From Cladopsammia gracilis (lineage: Eukaryota > Cnidaria > Anthozoa > Scleractinia > Dendrophylliidae), in the NCBI GenBank assembly GCA_022457155.1, contig JAJGOT010000039.1, positions 281,001-345,000 on the forward strand: a DNA stretch of 64,000 nt. The letters are read 5' to 3'. The notes under the pieces were generated by a model, which saw only the letters and a list, made by a program, of their open reading frames with translations, was not told the origin of the DNA and ran no database searches. Below, in pieces: positions 24,304 through 35,043 of this stretch. The position numbers and the translations under genes are program-made. Numbering within the stretch: position 1 is the stretch's first letter; every line of letters starts with the position of its first letter.

Positions 24304-25991
24304 TTACTCGTCATCATCTTTAGGGATCACCTCATAACCCTCAGAAATGGCTTCTGAGAATTTCCACTCCAAGTTATGGGGTGGTTTAATCAGTGTGTTC
24401 TTTTCACCAAGCTGCATGCACAATTCTTTTTCTTTCGCATAGTTTGACCACAAAACAGCAGCAAGACCGCAAACAATAAAGCTACCACCAAAAAATTCCA
24501 AGAGCTGCAATGATTTGTGAAGAAATATGAATGAAAGAATTGCACAGAACAAAGACTGAAGAGGCCATGAAGCAGTGACGATAGTGGACGGAGCCTGCAT
24601 ATTACACCATGATAAAAGCAAGTAACACATTGATGAGGTGATGAAAATGGCATACACTAAGCAGTAAAAGGCTTCCCTGGAGAAACTGGTAAACTTCTCT
24701 GGCTGATTGACATAGGTAAGTGAGGCAAGGGCCATGAAAATAGCACCAAAGAAATAACTCCAAGCAGTGATGGCCATAGGTTGGTTCTTCCATATCGAGT
24801 ATGGTTGATTGAATATGTACTTCTTCTGGATGACATAATACAGTGCTGTACTTGCAGATTGGCAAAGAAGACAGATGCAACCCAGGAACTGACTCCCTAC
24901 GGATGTGCCACTAACAAGCCAAGACGCTTCACTGGGATTTTCTGCACCTCCAAGTTTTCCCAGCGTCATTGTCACAGCTCCAGTAACTGCTAGAAGAATG
25001 CCAAATATTTTGGCCAGGCCATAGGATTTTGTTAGCACTGGAGGTGGTTCTACTCCAGAGAGCATCGCCAGAAATGTACTCCACACAGGGACTGAAGGCT
25101 GAAACATGGCTGCCATGTTTGCATTTGTTAAGTAAATGCCCAGAAGAAAGAGCAGCTGACCGATAAACATGCCTGTGAGGCCAAGAACCATCAACAGTGG
25201 GATGCTTCTACAAAAAAAAAAAATTGGAAGAGCATTCTTTAACCCTTTCAGTGCCAGAGTCAATTATGGAAACATGTAGTGTAGATCTAGCTTTTGAGTC
25301 TGTGGACGAACTGACTGTAGTCTGGCATTTTGTGGCTTTCACAGCAAGATGTTTTAACCTTTTCACTGCCAGAGTCAATTATGAAGACATGACTAGTGTT
25401 ACTCTAACTTTTGAGTCTGTGGACAAAAATCCTATGGTGTGACCATTCAAATGAAACCTCTTCAGCAGTACTTTTGCATGGTACCATTTATTTTTTAATA
25501 CGTTACAAAATGAAATTTGGGATTTTTCTTGAATTTGATATTTGGCACTCTTGTGAGTTAAAGGGTTATACACGAACAATATAGTTCAACTATAAAAGAA
25601 ATGGCACTGCCTTCATTTCACACCTTTTGGGTGCGAAATGCAAATTTGTGTCTTTTAGTCATGAAATGTAGTTGACTACATTTAGTAGAGCCTCCTATCA
25701 ATAAAATTTGTTATAAAAATTGCATTAAGGTGGCTCCCAACTGTTTCCAGCACTTTCCAAAACTTAGATTTTGATGGGTCATTATAACCACTCTTTATCA
25801 TTTGATGCTACAATCATGATATCAAACGAATGCCCAATGATTGGTGAACACATTGTTATCATTTAATAATAAAATGCAAAAAAAAAAATTTGCATTCCTT
25901 TCATTGTTATTTTATATTTTACACATTCTAGCATGGTTAATTACAGCTATTGCATCATTGTTTTCTCTCTTTAAACTGAACTCTCGTGAAG

Positions 25992-26068
<77 letters not shown>

Positions 26069-27753
26069 TATGGAGGAAAGAAACAAATAAACTACGCTTT
26101 CATCCCGACAAGCCTGTTTCGTGGTTGCCCACTCATCAGGGGATTGAATCCCCTGATGAGTGGGCAACCACGAAACAGGCTTGTCGGGATGAAAGCATAG
26201 TTTATTTGTTTCTTTCCTCCATAAACATATACTTCGCTCTACATTAATGTATTGAGCACTGTTTTACGAATATCGAGTTCTACACTTTATATATATATAT
26301 ATATATATATATTCTTATTTCAACTTGATAATGACCTAATTAGAGCAGTCAAAACTTCATTATTAAAAAATTTACCATTAGTTTTTACTCTTAATTGTTT
26401 TGAAAAACCCTTGTTTTAGGATTTATAGTTTTTTTTTCGCTTATGAAGAATCCACAGGGTTTTTGTTATGGTTTGCAATAACAGGGACCATTTATTGGCA
26501 CGCGGTCCCAATTTGGGGTAGGTGTGGGAGGGGGGACACCCCCTCTCGATCATTGGGGGGGGGGGGGGGTGTATGGAGGGCCTCCCCAAGAAATGTTTGA
26601 AATATTGAGGCCCAAAGTGTGTATTTTAGGCCATTTCCGACCGATTTGGGTCTTTGTTTTAACTGCTATGAAAGAGGCATTAGTAAGGAAGTACAGTTTT
26701 ATAACACTGGTAATAAAGCCCATCAACTTTAGCAGTTCTTTATTCAAATATCTTAGCACATTTTCCTGAGAAATAGCCAGGTCAAGAATTGAAATAGCCA
26801 AGTAATGGTCCTGGTGTCCCTGCTCTAACAAAAACCCTGATCCATATGATCTGAGGTCACAAATCCAATTTCAGATTCTCTCCAAAAAATGCAGCCTGAA
26901 TGATAGAAAGCTACCATATTTGATAACAAGACATGGTACATAAGATTCCCGTATAACCCCTACATTAATTATGTATGTATGCGCTATTGTTTTGCTTATG
27001 GAGTTCTATTGTTTTGGCTTTTGTTTCAGTTTCAAAAGCAGTATGCATAACTAATGCGTGGGGTTAAACAGAAATCTTTCCCAAGATATTATGATGGTTG
27101 TTTCATCTTCATTAAAACAGGCAAAAAGCATTTTCAATACCCATTGGGGCATGTGGTACTTTAAAATAAGGTTATGTTTCTGGAATAAACTCTTACATTA
27201 ACAACATATTTCACTGCTATGGTCTATTTCCCAGGCAACAAAACTCACCAAAAAATATCTTATTATTTTTCTTGGCCATTTGAGGCATACGGGGCAGTTT
27301 CCTCGGTAGAAAAAAATGATCTTTTTTCTCATTCTTTCTCTAGTTAATTAGAATAATAATCTAAAACGTTTCGAGAACCGAACAACACGACCTACAGACA
27401 ATTGAACAGTGATGACCTCAGTAACTCTGAGTAACCAAACATCGCGTTATAACTATGCAATGTTTTTTTTCCTTTACTGCGCCTCGGTATTAATTTTAGT
27501 CTGGCTACGGATCTACAAACAAAACTACATTGAAAATGTGAAATGTTATAGCTTACCTCAGGGAAGGCATACTAACTCTGCCTTCGACGAAATAGGCTGC
27601 TATCAACATGACAGGAAAAGCACCAGCATCTCGCAGAAGACAGAAAACCAAGGGGTCCGCTTTGCTATCTTTGGCAAAAACGGTGACAATCACGCCATAC
27701 GCTCCAAAACCGAGCTGAGCAGCGACCAAAGCACACCAAACTCGCGGCGTCAT
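24304..27753 (-). CDS. EamA/WAT1-like drug/metabolite transporter, two exons
   Basis: Exon 1 is 27557-27753 (ATG 27751-27753), ending at a GTAAGC donor. Exon 2 is 24304-25207, after a T-rich tract and TAG acceptor. The phases join as AG|A (Arg), giving 366 aa. About ten hydrophobic helices are visible in two EamA-like halves. Segments such as GLTGMFIGQLLFLLGIYLTN and FQPSVPVWSTFLAML resemble plant WAT1-type and other EamA-family carriers. A charged cytosolic tail ends PKDDDE. The substrate cannot be read from sequence. The 2.3-kb intron holds MITEs, a long (TA)n tract and a large palindrome. Membership in the drug/metabolite transporter superfamily is secure; a specific SLC35 subfamily is not assigned. 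Confidence 0.88.
25238..25567. repeat. TTAACCCTTT-family MITE: partial plus full copy in tandem
   Basis: A truncated copy (25238-25312) runs into a spacer that ends GCAAGATGTTTTAAC and then a full copy (25353-25567) ending AAAGGGTTA. The same spacer sits before the copy at 16424, so the fused form itself has spread. Confidence 0.7.
25994..26065. repeat. (TA)n microsatellite
   Basis: About 36 TA units, uninterrupted. A shorter (TA)n lies at about 26287-26311 beyond the palindrome. Confidence 0.97.
26066..26226. repeat. Near-perfect 160-bp palindrome between TA tracts
   Basis: Two arms of about 80 bp meet at a single mismatched base near 26146 (GGGATTGAATCCC). They differ at very few positions. 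The flanking (TA)n tracts suggest an element that targets TA repeats, or a fold-back MITE. Assembly artefact should be excluded because the arms are so alike. Confidence 0.9.
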
Positions 27754-27970
27754 GTTTTTGCGTTAAACTTTCCAAGTTAACTCTTGTTATGATGCATTTT
27801 TGAGGGCTATGGCAAAAACACTACACATTGGCGGCCATCTTACTGTAACACGACTTGCTCCTTCATGTAAGGAGGAGAATAGTGTCATGGCATAAACAAG
27901 CAGCCCCGGTCGCCATGGTAAACATTATGTGAAAATTTGAAAAAGATATTAATTTGAGGTACAGTAGAAC

Positions 27971-28222
27971 CTCTACTAACGGCCACCTCTCTACAACGGC
28001 CATGTTGTCTTGTCCCGCCTTCTCATTCACTTACTCAAATCCTCTAATTGATAACCTCCTCATAACGGCCACCTCTCTACAACGGCCATGTTGTCTTGTC
28101 CCGCCTTCTCATTCACTCACTAATTGATAACCTCCCCATAACGGCCACCTCTCTACAACGGCCATGTTGTCTTGTGCCGCCTTCTCATTCACTCACTCAA
28201 ACCCTCAAATTGATAACCTCCC
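27971..28222. repeat. About 75-87-bp tandem repeat, three units
   Basis: Each unit has ACGGCCACCTCTCTACAACG, then GGCCATGTTGTCTTGTCCCG and CTTCTCATTCACT. It resembles expanded transposon termini of the AACCTCTACTAACGGCCACC type. It stands upstream of the transporter. Confidence 0.85.
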
Positions 28223-28911
28223 CCATTTAGACGGTTTCTGACGCCATCTTGGTTGGGGGGCAAACACGGCAAAATTTACAGTAAATGTGGAAAAATCGGT
28301 AGTTTGATACTCGATAATTTGAGGTAGGTTGACTTTCTGCAATTTCTATGAATTACAAAGTAAAGATACCTAGCAAAAGATGCTGCCGATCAAATTTGAA
28401 GGGTACAGGTCAGCTGAGAAGCGAGAAATCGTATTTTTAGTTTTTCATACAAATGCGAATGGCGGCTCGGTCTTACAGACAAATATATGAAAATTGAAAA
28501 TCTTAATTTGCGGCTTTCTTAGTGAGACTACATTTCTCAAATTTGATAAGTAAAGTCTTTTAGCTGGTATCTTTAGTTTGCTATTCATACTATCAGAAAC
28601 CCATAAGTGGGTTCACCCCGTTTGTAACGTGTAACGCGCATTCACAGCTTCCGAATATTCATTTTTTGCTTAGTACCATATTTGGAAACCCCTCGGTCCC
28701 TCGAGATTGGAAGCAAGTTGTTCTAGCGAATTGATTGGTTAAACATAAACGACAAACTGCAAGGCTGATCTGACTACGTAGAAAGGTAGATTTTGCGAGA
28801 CACCAATGCGACAGAAACCGATAAAGCAGGGTAGCAACCGCGGACAGCTGTGTCGCCCTCCTTGGGGCTCGTCAGCGTGGTGTGGCTTGTAACAAACTAA
28901 CAACGACTACA

Positions 28912-29629
28912 TGATTTTTAAAACCAAAAATAAAAAGCTCTCTCAACACATGTCAATAATGATTAATGGGGAACAAATTGAGCAAGTTAAGTTTACAAAA
29001 TTTTTAGGGTTGTACATTGACGAAGAATTGTCTTGGAAATATCATATAAACCATATAACAATGAAAATATCAAAACAAGCAGGAATAATGGCCAAAGCAA
29101 GACATTACTTACCACTTAAACTTTACAGAATATATACTATACTGTGATATATCCATATCTCATATACTGTAATACCATATGGACAAGTACTTATCCTACT
29201 AGACTTAAATCAATACACATGGTACAAAAGAAAATAGTTAGGATTATGACCTTTTCTAAATACAGAGAAGAAACTAGACCTATTTTAATTTCATTAAATT
29301 TATTAAATATATATGAACTAAACATGTATCTCACAGCACTTTTTATGTACTCTTATTTCCACGATAAACTACCTATGTTTTATGAAAACTATTTCACAAC
29401 AAATGATAAAATACATACCTACAATACACGATCAGCAACAAGTATACATATTACTTATAAGAGGACAAATTATGGTAAATTTTGTCTTAAATATAGGGGA
29501 GCAATCGTATGGAACAACTTACCGAATGATTTAAAGGAATTAAAATCCTACAAAGCGTTTAAAAAATCATTGAAATTATATATTCAACATCAATTATATT
29601 TAAATGGTACTGGAAACAGTTATTAGATA
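28912..29629 (+). pseudogene. LINE reverse transcriptase C-terminal fragment
   Basis: The first frame has FTKFLGLYIDEELSWKYHIN and GIMAKARHYLPLKLYRIYT, the region just after the RT palm domain. A shift at about 29145 moves the frame; it then reads YPYLIYCNTIWTSTYPTRLK, KIHTYNTRSA, IVWNNLPNDLKELKSYKAFK and a stop. The catalytic palm (FADD box) is missing, so the copy cannot work alone. The host LINE is CR1/jockey-like by these motifs. Confidence 0.85.
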
Positions 29630-29661
29630 AACCTTGGACAATTAAATTAATGTAGCAATAG

Positions 29662-29855
29662 TTTGAGTATTTTAAATTTCATTTAAAATAGTTAATTGCC
29701 TCCGATTAGTTGATCTGGTTTTCATCAGTCAGATTCGGTGTCATGTTGCGACATATTCGTTAGTCGGGATAGTTGTATGTTCATTATTATCACATAGCTT
29801 TGTAGCACAGTCATAGTTTCGACAGTACGTCCACATTTGTTGTTGTTCGCTTTTT
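29662..29855 (+). repeat. Ngaro A1 repeat
   Basis: This 194-bp block ends four bases before the gag ATG and contains the small hairpin ATTTTAAAT-TTC-ATTTAAAAT. It probably holds the promoter and 5' UTR. The identical A2 is at 34429-34622. Confidence 0.9.
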
Positions 29856-29858
29856 ATT

Positions 29859-31100
29859 ATGGGCCGTCGTCGTAAATGTCCGGGTTGCAAGAATTTGTTG
29901 TCAGCTCACTCGTTTGGTCAAGCATCAAAAAATTGCGAAGGTCCCGTTGTTGAGGTGTCTGGTGATTCTGGTAGCAGCGTTAGTGATCCCGTCGTTGTTC
30001 AAGATGTTAATGTGGAGCGCAATGAGGATATTTCAGCTTCTCCCAATACTTCGGTTTTGGATAGTGGACTGTCACAGTCAGTTGCGGCCCAGCGAGAGCG
30101 AAACAAGCAACTTCGAGAGGAGCTGGCTTCTTTAAAACATGAAGAAGAGCTGAAAGAATTGGTAGACGAGGGGGCGGTGCTGCAAAAAGCAATCCAACAA
30201 AAGAGAGCTAGCCTTTCAAAGCCCACGCCATCTCCTCCGAGTGTTCCTGTTCACCGTGCTGGGTACGAAGAATCTCGCTCTGTAAAAAATCCCGAGAAGA
30301 ACCTCGACGATTTAAGAAAGGACGAAACATTACAGGACCGAGTGTCGCAACATCTGGCCACGTTGACTGTCGCCGATGATTCTTCTTCTTCCAGTTCCGA
30401 TGGCGATGACGGTCCGGACGACGATTCTGATGATCCCAGAAGCCGAAGGTCTTCTCGTCGCTCGACTGGTAAGTCTTTACGTTCTGGCAAAACCGTTAAA
30501 CCTACCAGTAAGGTCGTTCGTCCCCAGTTATGGCCTCACAGCGAATTAAACCTTGCCGCGTGTGCTAAAGAGGTCACTTATGAAAAACTAACAATCGAGG
30601 AATTCGTGGCTGGCTACGCTACCATTTTACATTCCCGAAAGTTATCGACCGCAGAAAAACAAGCAAGGGAAGAACATTTAATGCATTTAATGTACCTGGC
30701 TATGACTTATCAGTGGCACGCTGTGTTAGCTTATCATGGTGCTGTACTTTTAGAAATAGAGCGTGGTCGCGCTACATGGGGTGATACATTTCATCATTTA
30801 GATGCTCGTATTCTTCAAGGGCATTTTAAATCCTTTGCAGCTAGTACTAGTGCACGACAGTCGGCCTCTAAAGATTCGCGGCCTGTGTTATTTTGTCGGG
30901 ATTATCAGCGTGGCGTATGTAATTTTCCAACTGATCATTCTGGTATGTTGCGCGGGGAAGCCAAATTCCTTCGCCATATTTGTGCGACCTGCTGGGTCCG
31001 CGACCGGAAAAAACGTGTTCATCGGGAGAATTCGGAACAATGCCCTTTACGTCAACCATCGGATGTTGACCCTCCTACCGTTTCCAGTAGTTCCACTTGA
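29859..31100 (+). CDS. Ngaro gag-like protein
   Basis: 413 aa from ATG 29859 to TGA 31098-31100. It begins with a basic, cysteine-bearing segment (MGRRRKCPGCKNLL), followed by a predicted coiled coil (RERNKQLREELASLKHEEEL), an acidic Ser/Asp linker and a basic stretch. A C-terminal Cys/His-rich region (CRDYQRGVC, HICATCW) is probably a zinc-binding nucleic-acid module. This is a usual outline for the first protein of DIRS-order elements, which packages element RNA. The stop is followed in the same frame by pol, so a Gag-Pol fusion by readthrough is likely. Confidence 0.85.
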   Translation: MGRRRKCPGCKNLLSAHSFGQASKNCEGPVVEVSGDSGSSVSDPVVVQDVNVERNEDISASPNTSVLDSGLSQSVAAQRERNKQLREELASLKHEEELKELVDEGAVLQKAIQQKRASLSKPTPSPPSVPVHRAGYEESRSVKNPEKNLDDLRKDETLQDRVSQHLATLTVADDSSSSSSDGDDGPDDDSDDPRSRRSSRRSTGKSLRSGKTVKPTSKVVRPQLWPHSELNLAACAKEVTYEKLTIEEFVAGYATILHSRKLSTAEKQAREEHLMHLMYLAMTYQWHAVLAYHGAVLLEIERGRATWGDTFHHLDARILQGHFKSFAASTSARQSASKDSRPVLFCRDYQRGVCNFPTDHSGMLRGEAKFLRHICATCWVRDRKKRVHRENSEQCPLRQPSDVDPPTVSSSST

Positions 31101-33176
31101 CTATCTTGTGCGTCTGTTTCGCACAACGAGACTTTGTTAGTTTCTTCTCACGCTTCAGTTTTTGCTTTCACCGAACGGCCTTCTTTCACCCCCCCGGTGG
31201 ATTCATCTCGTGATTTACAAGATTGTGAGCATTCCAGTGTTACTTGCGTGACTCGTGACTTTATTGAGCCTTGTTGTTCTTTGCGTGACACTCCAGACCT
31301 TGTTGAGGAGGATTTATCTGTATCAGACATTAGTGCCCATGGCTGTTTTGTTCCAGACTTTGTTCAGGATTTATTTGTACCTGAGAATAGTGCTCATGAC
31401 TGTTTTGTTCCGATTCCGTCTCGTGTTAGTTGCTTAGTTGATGATGTCTCTCCAGTCTCCATTATTGATCGCGTTCTGGATAGTGTGGAGTGTGACACGT
31501 CGCTGGCGTATAGTATATTCCTGCATGACTCTGTTTACGCCTCGGGGGCTTTTAATCATCAAGTTTGTCGCCTTCCTGTTCCTTCCAGGCTGAACATTCC
31601 ACTTTGGAGATCCTTGTTAGCCGATTATGATGATAACATTGTTTGTGATTATTTAGAGTTCGGTTGGCCGGTCGGTTATCTTCGTGACACCTTACCTGTT
31701 ACTCAACAGCGTAACCATCAGGGAGCTGTTTTGTTTCCGGAGGCCATCGATCGGTATTTACAAACCGAGCAGTCTTACGGCGCGGTTCTTGGTCCTTTTG
31801 CGAGCAATCCTTTTACTTCTGACGTTGTGCTGTCACCGTTGAATTCCGTTCCAAAGGGTGAATTCGAGCGTCGCATTATTGTGGATCTGAGCTGGCCTAT
31901 TGGCTCTTCAGTGAACGATGGGATCCCCTCCAAACAGTATCTCGGAGAGGATTTCCAGCTGGTTTACCCTACCGTGGATGATGTCGCCGCCCGTATTTTA
32001 GCCTTAGGTCCCGGCTGTTTGTTATTCAAACGAGACTTAAAGCGTGCATACCGGCAGTTCCCGGTGGACCCTGGGGATTATCATCTTCTTGGTTATTCCT
32101 GGCGGGATCACATGTTTTTTGACACTGTTTTGCCGATGGGTCTGCGGTCAGCCGCCATGGCGTGTCAACGAGTTACTAACGCAGTTCGATACATATGCGC
32201 TTCGCATGGTTATGACATACTCAATTATTTGGATGACTTTACGGGTGTGGCTCTTCCTGACCTCGCTCTTGCCGCGTACACTTTTCTGGGGGAACTGCTG
32301 CATAATCTGCATTTAGAGGAGTCTGAACAGAAAGCTGAACCGCCCTCGACTTGCCTGACCATTCTGGGCGTGCAGTTTGACACCGTTTCCATGACTATGT
32401 CCGTCACTAAGGAGCGCTTGCTTGAACTGTCGGCTCTTTTATCCGAATGGGCCACCTTCACCGTAGCGTCTAAGACCCAGCTTCAGTCTCTGGTCGGAAA
32501 GCTTATCTTCGTGTCCAAATGTGTTAGACAGAGCCGTATCTTTTTATCCCGTATTTTGGAGCTCTTACGAGCCTTATCGGCCAGTGATTCTCGAACTAAA
32601 GTGCGGCTTTCAGACGATTTTCATCGTGACTTAGCGTGGTGGAGACGTTTTCTTCCCCAGTACAATGCTGTGTCCTATCTTTACTCCACTCCTTGGTCTG
32701 CTCCCGATGCAGTATTTTCAACAGACGCCTGTTTGTCGGGTTGTGGCGGAGTTAGCGGCACTGAGTTCTTCCACTGCGAGTTTCCCGCTTCTGTACTGTC
32801 ACGTGATTTGGATATCAACTGCCTCGAACTGCTCACCGTGGTGATTGCGTGCAAGTTATGGGGTCATCAGTGGTCGCGTCTTCGGATCTTGCTTTATTGT
32901 GATAATCAGGCTACGGTTGCTGTCATTAATTCGCACAAGTCGCGCAACTCGTTCATGAATAACTGTCTTCGTGAACTGTGGCTGATCGCTGCTATTCATG
33001 ATTTTGAACTGCGTGCCGTTCATCTCGAGGGACAGTCTAACCGGGCCGCGGATCTTCTCTCTCGCTGGCATCTCAGTTACAACAACGCCCTTGTTTTCCA
33101 AGAACAGTTTGGCGGTCAGGCGCGCGTAGAGCGGCTTGTCCCGGAACATTATTTTACACTTAATAGTCACTTTTAG
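31101..33176 (+). CDS. Ngaro pol: reverse transcriptase and RNase H
   Basis: An open frame continues directly after the gag stop in the same phase and ends at TAG 33174-33176. There is no convincing own ATG near its start; the first in-frame TTG is at 31134. The RT has FKRDLKRAYRQFPVDP, the VLPMGLRSAAMACQRVTNAV region and the catalytic box NYLDDFTG. The RNase H has Asp in FSTDACLSGCGG, Glu in NCLELLTVV, Asp in YCDNQATVAVIN and Asp in RAADLLSRWH. All key acidic residues are present, so the enzyme may be active. It copies element RNA in the DIRS pathway. An unstructured 200-aa region precedes the RT. Confidence 0.92.
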   Translation, partial: LSCASVSHNETLLVSSHASVFAFTERPSFTPPVDSSRDLQDCEHSSVTCVTRDFIEPCCSLRDTPDLVEEDLSVSDISAHGCFVPDFVQDLFVPENSAHDCFVPIPSRVSCLVDDVSPVSIIDRVLDSVECDTSLAYSIFLHDSVYASGAFNHQVCRLPVPSRLNIPLWRSLLADYDDNIVCDYLEFGWPVGYLRDTLPVTQQRNHQGAVLFPEAIDRYLQTEQSYGAVLGPFASNPFTSDVVLSPLNSVPKGEFERRIIVDLSWPIGSSVNDGIPSKQYLGEDFQLVYPTVDDVAARILALGPGCLLFKRDLKRAYRQFPVDPGDYHLLGYSWRDHMFFDTVLPMGLRSAAMACQRVTNAVRYICASHGYDILNYLDDFTGVALPDLALAAYTFLGELLHNLHLEESEQKAEPPSTCLTILGVQFDTVSMTMSVTKERLLELSALLSEWATFTVASKTQLQSLVGKLIFVSKCVRQSRIFLSRILELLRALSASDSRTKVRLSDDFHRDLAWWRRFLPQYNAVSYLYSTPWSAPDAVFSTDACLSGCGGVSGTEFFHCEFPASVLSRDLDINCLELLTVVIACKLWGHQWSRLRILLYCDNQATVAVINSHKSRNSFMNNCLRELWLIAAIHDFELRAVHLEGQSNRAADLLSRWHLSYNNALVFQEQFGGQARVERLVPEHYFTLNSHF

Positions 33177-33243
33177 AGATAATATTTCGTTATCGTAATT
33201 CGGGACTTCTCGTAATTTGGGACTTATCTTTTATTTTTCACAG

Positions 33244-34217
33244 TTACCGAGTTGAGGCAGTTACGAGCTGATCTTAAGAAGACACGGTTAGCTGCTTATC
33301 GTCCAGGCACTTACCAAAATCTTCAATCACAATGGCGCGCTTACCTTTCATTTAGTTTGCATTTTAATTTTACTCCAGTTCCTGTTTCTGAGCATGTTTT
33401 GTGTTTGTACGCGCAGTTTCTCAGTCGTACACTCACCGTAGGAGCTATTCGTAATTACCTTAATGGGGTTCGACTTTTTCATCTTTTTCATGGCAGCGAT
33501 TATCTTCATCAGTCGTCCTTTCCCCTTAGGTTAACTTTAATGGGACTTGCAAAATCTTCCACGCATACCCCACAACAAGCTCTCGCTATTACAGTCTCCG
33601 TTTTGCGTCGTGTTTTCCAGGTGTTACAACCTGACAGTGCGCTAGAATGGGTTGTTTTTTGCGCTGCTTTATTTGCCTTTTTCCTGCTGGCTCGTTTGTC
33701 TAATATTCTGCCTGCTTCGGCAGCTGGGTTTGATAAGTCTCGAGATCTCTGTCGCCGTAATGTTCAATTCATCGACCCTTATCTTATTGTTATTTTTCAT
33801 TGGTCCAAGACTATTCAATGCCGGGAAAGACGTCTAGTTATCCCTTTAGTTCCCATACCCGGTAGCTCGCTTTGTCCTGTTAGTGCCTTTCGCACAATGT
33901 TACAGTTTATTCCGGCCCGCAGCGCTTCCCCGGCCTTTTGTTATCATCAAAATTCCAGGCTCATTCCTCTTACTAAAGCTGTCTTCATCCGACAGTTTCG
34001 AGAGTTGTTAACGCGCGCCAATGTCCCCTCCGCAGAGTGTTATACCGGGCATTCCTTTCGCCGGGGCGGGGCCACGTATGCCTTTCGTTCAGGGGTTCCC
34101 GGGGAACTTATTCAGGTTATGGGTGATTGGAAATCAGACGCTTATAAGCGCTATTTTGACTTTTCTTTCGACACCATGTTGTCAGTTAGTTCTCGTATGA
34201 GGGATTCTATTGTTTAG
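33244..34217 (+). CDS. Ngaro tyrosine recombinase
   Basis: A phage-integrase-like DNA strand-transfer enzyme that inserts the circular DNA copy. The frame is open to TAG 34215-34217. The core-binding half contains TVGAIRNYLNGVRLFH. Catalytic residues visible are Arg in LLARLSNILP, the HSFRRGG box (His-x-x-Arg), Trp in MGDWKSDAY, and a Tyr in SDAYKRYFDF. The track start is a TTG; no suitable ATG precedes the core-binding half. It is in the same phase as pol, but stops lie between them. A T-rich tract and CAG end at 33243, so splicing from pol is possible. The set looks intact. Confidence 0.88.
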
Positions 34218-34298
34218 TTTCTGTTTTTGATTGAGATTATCGGTTTCGTGCTTCCTCTTTTTGCTCCTAGTCCTTTCATGTGTTTGGCCCTTCGTTTG

Positions 34299-34834
34299 GT
34301 GCTTCGGATCAGTTTTATTGAAATTTTTAGCTCGTGATATTTGTACCTTGTTCTTACTTTTCAATAAACTTATTCTTTTGGCCAAACACTGTTTCGGTTC
34401 CTTTGTACTGGGAGCAAAAAGGGGGGAATTTGAGTATTTTAAATTTCATTTAAAATAGTTAATTGCCTCCGATTAGTTGATCTGGTTTTCATCAGTCAGA
34501 TTCGGTGTCATGTTGCGACATATTCGTTAGTCGGGATAGTTGTATGTTCATTATTATCACATAGCTTTGTAGCACAGTCATAGTTTCGACAGTACGTCCA
34601 CATTTGTTGTTGTTCGCTTTTTCCCTCCCGCCCTCCCATATTATAGTTCTGAATCTATTGTAGTATTACAGTATATCATTTATCTATTATAGTCTTAGTG
34701 TGCTTCGGATCAGTTTTATTGAAATTTTTAGCTCGTGATATTTGTACCTTGTTCTTACTTTTCAATAAACTTATTCTTTTGGCCAAACACTGTTTCGGTT
34801 CCTTTGTACTGGGAGCAAAAAGGGGGGAATTTGA
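34299..34834 (+). repeat. Ngaro B1-A2-B2 terminal array
   Basis: B1 34299-34433, A2 34429-34622, a 77-bp unique spacer, and B2 34700-34834. B carries AATAAA (34363-34368 in B1), a likely poly(A) signal, and ends GGGGGGAATTTGA. The five bases TTTGA are shared by B1 and A2. Confidence 0.9.
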
Positions 34835-35004
34835 CTCCAACATAATACATCCTTATCTTAACGCCTACTACTGTAATACGCTAGCTATATAATTGCGGGG
34901 GTCTTTACAAAAAGCTCAATGGAGCTTGCTTAAGATCTCCTAGCCTTATGTATTCTACCTTACTGTCAATTCTGTGTAATCTGATGTAAAGGATGTAAGG
35001 CAAA

Positions 35005-35043
<39 letters not shown>

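Larger units (their letters stand above)
29662..34834 (+). mobile_element. Ngaro-like DIRS-order retrotransposon with split direct repeats
   Basis: Order: A1 (29662-29855), gag, pol, tyrosine recombinase, B1 (34299-34433), A2 (34429-34622), B2 (34700-34834). Both A copies are 194 bp and both B copies 135 bp, and they appear identical or nearly so. The A1 ... B1-A2-B2 arrangement and the tyrosine recombinase in place of an integrase place it in the PAT/Ngaro group. No target duplication is expected. The matching repeats and open frames suggest recent insertion. Confidence 0.92.

Noticed and set aside
25841..26200. Frames with IYIYIY
   Set aside because: Read-through of the (TA)n tract and palindrome.
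32856..33170. Minus-strand open frames opposite pol and gag
   Set aside because: Shadows of the Ngaro coding strand, which has clear motifs.
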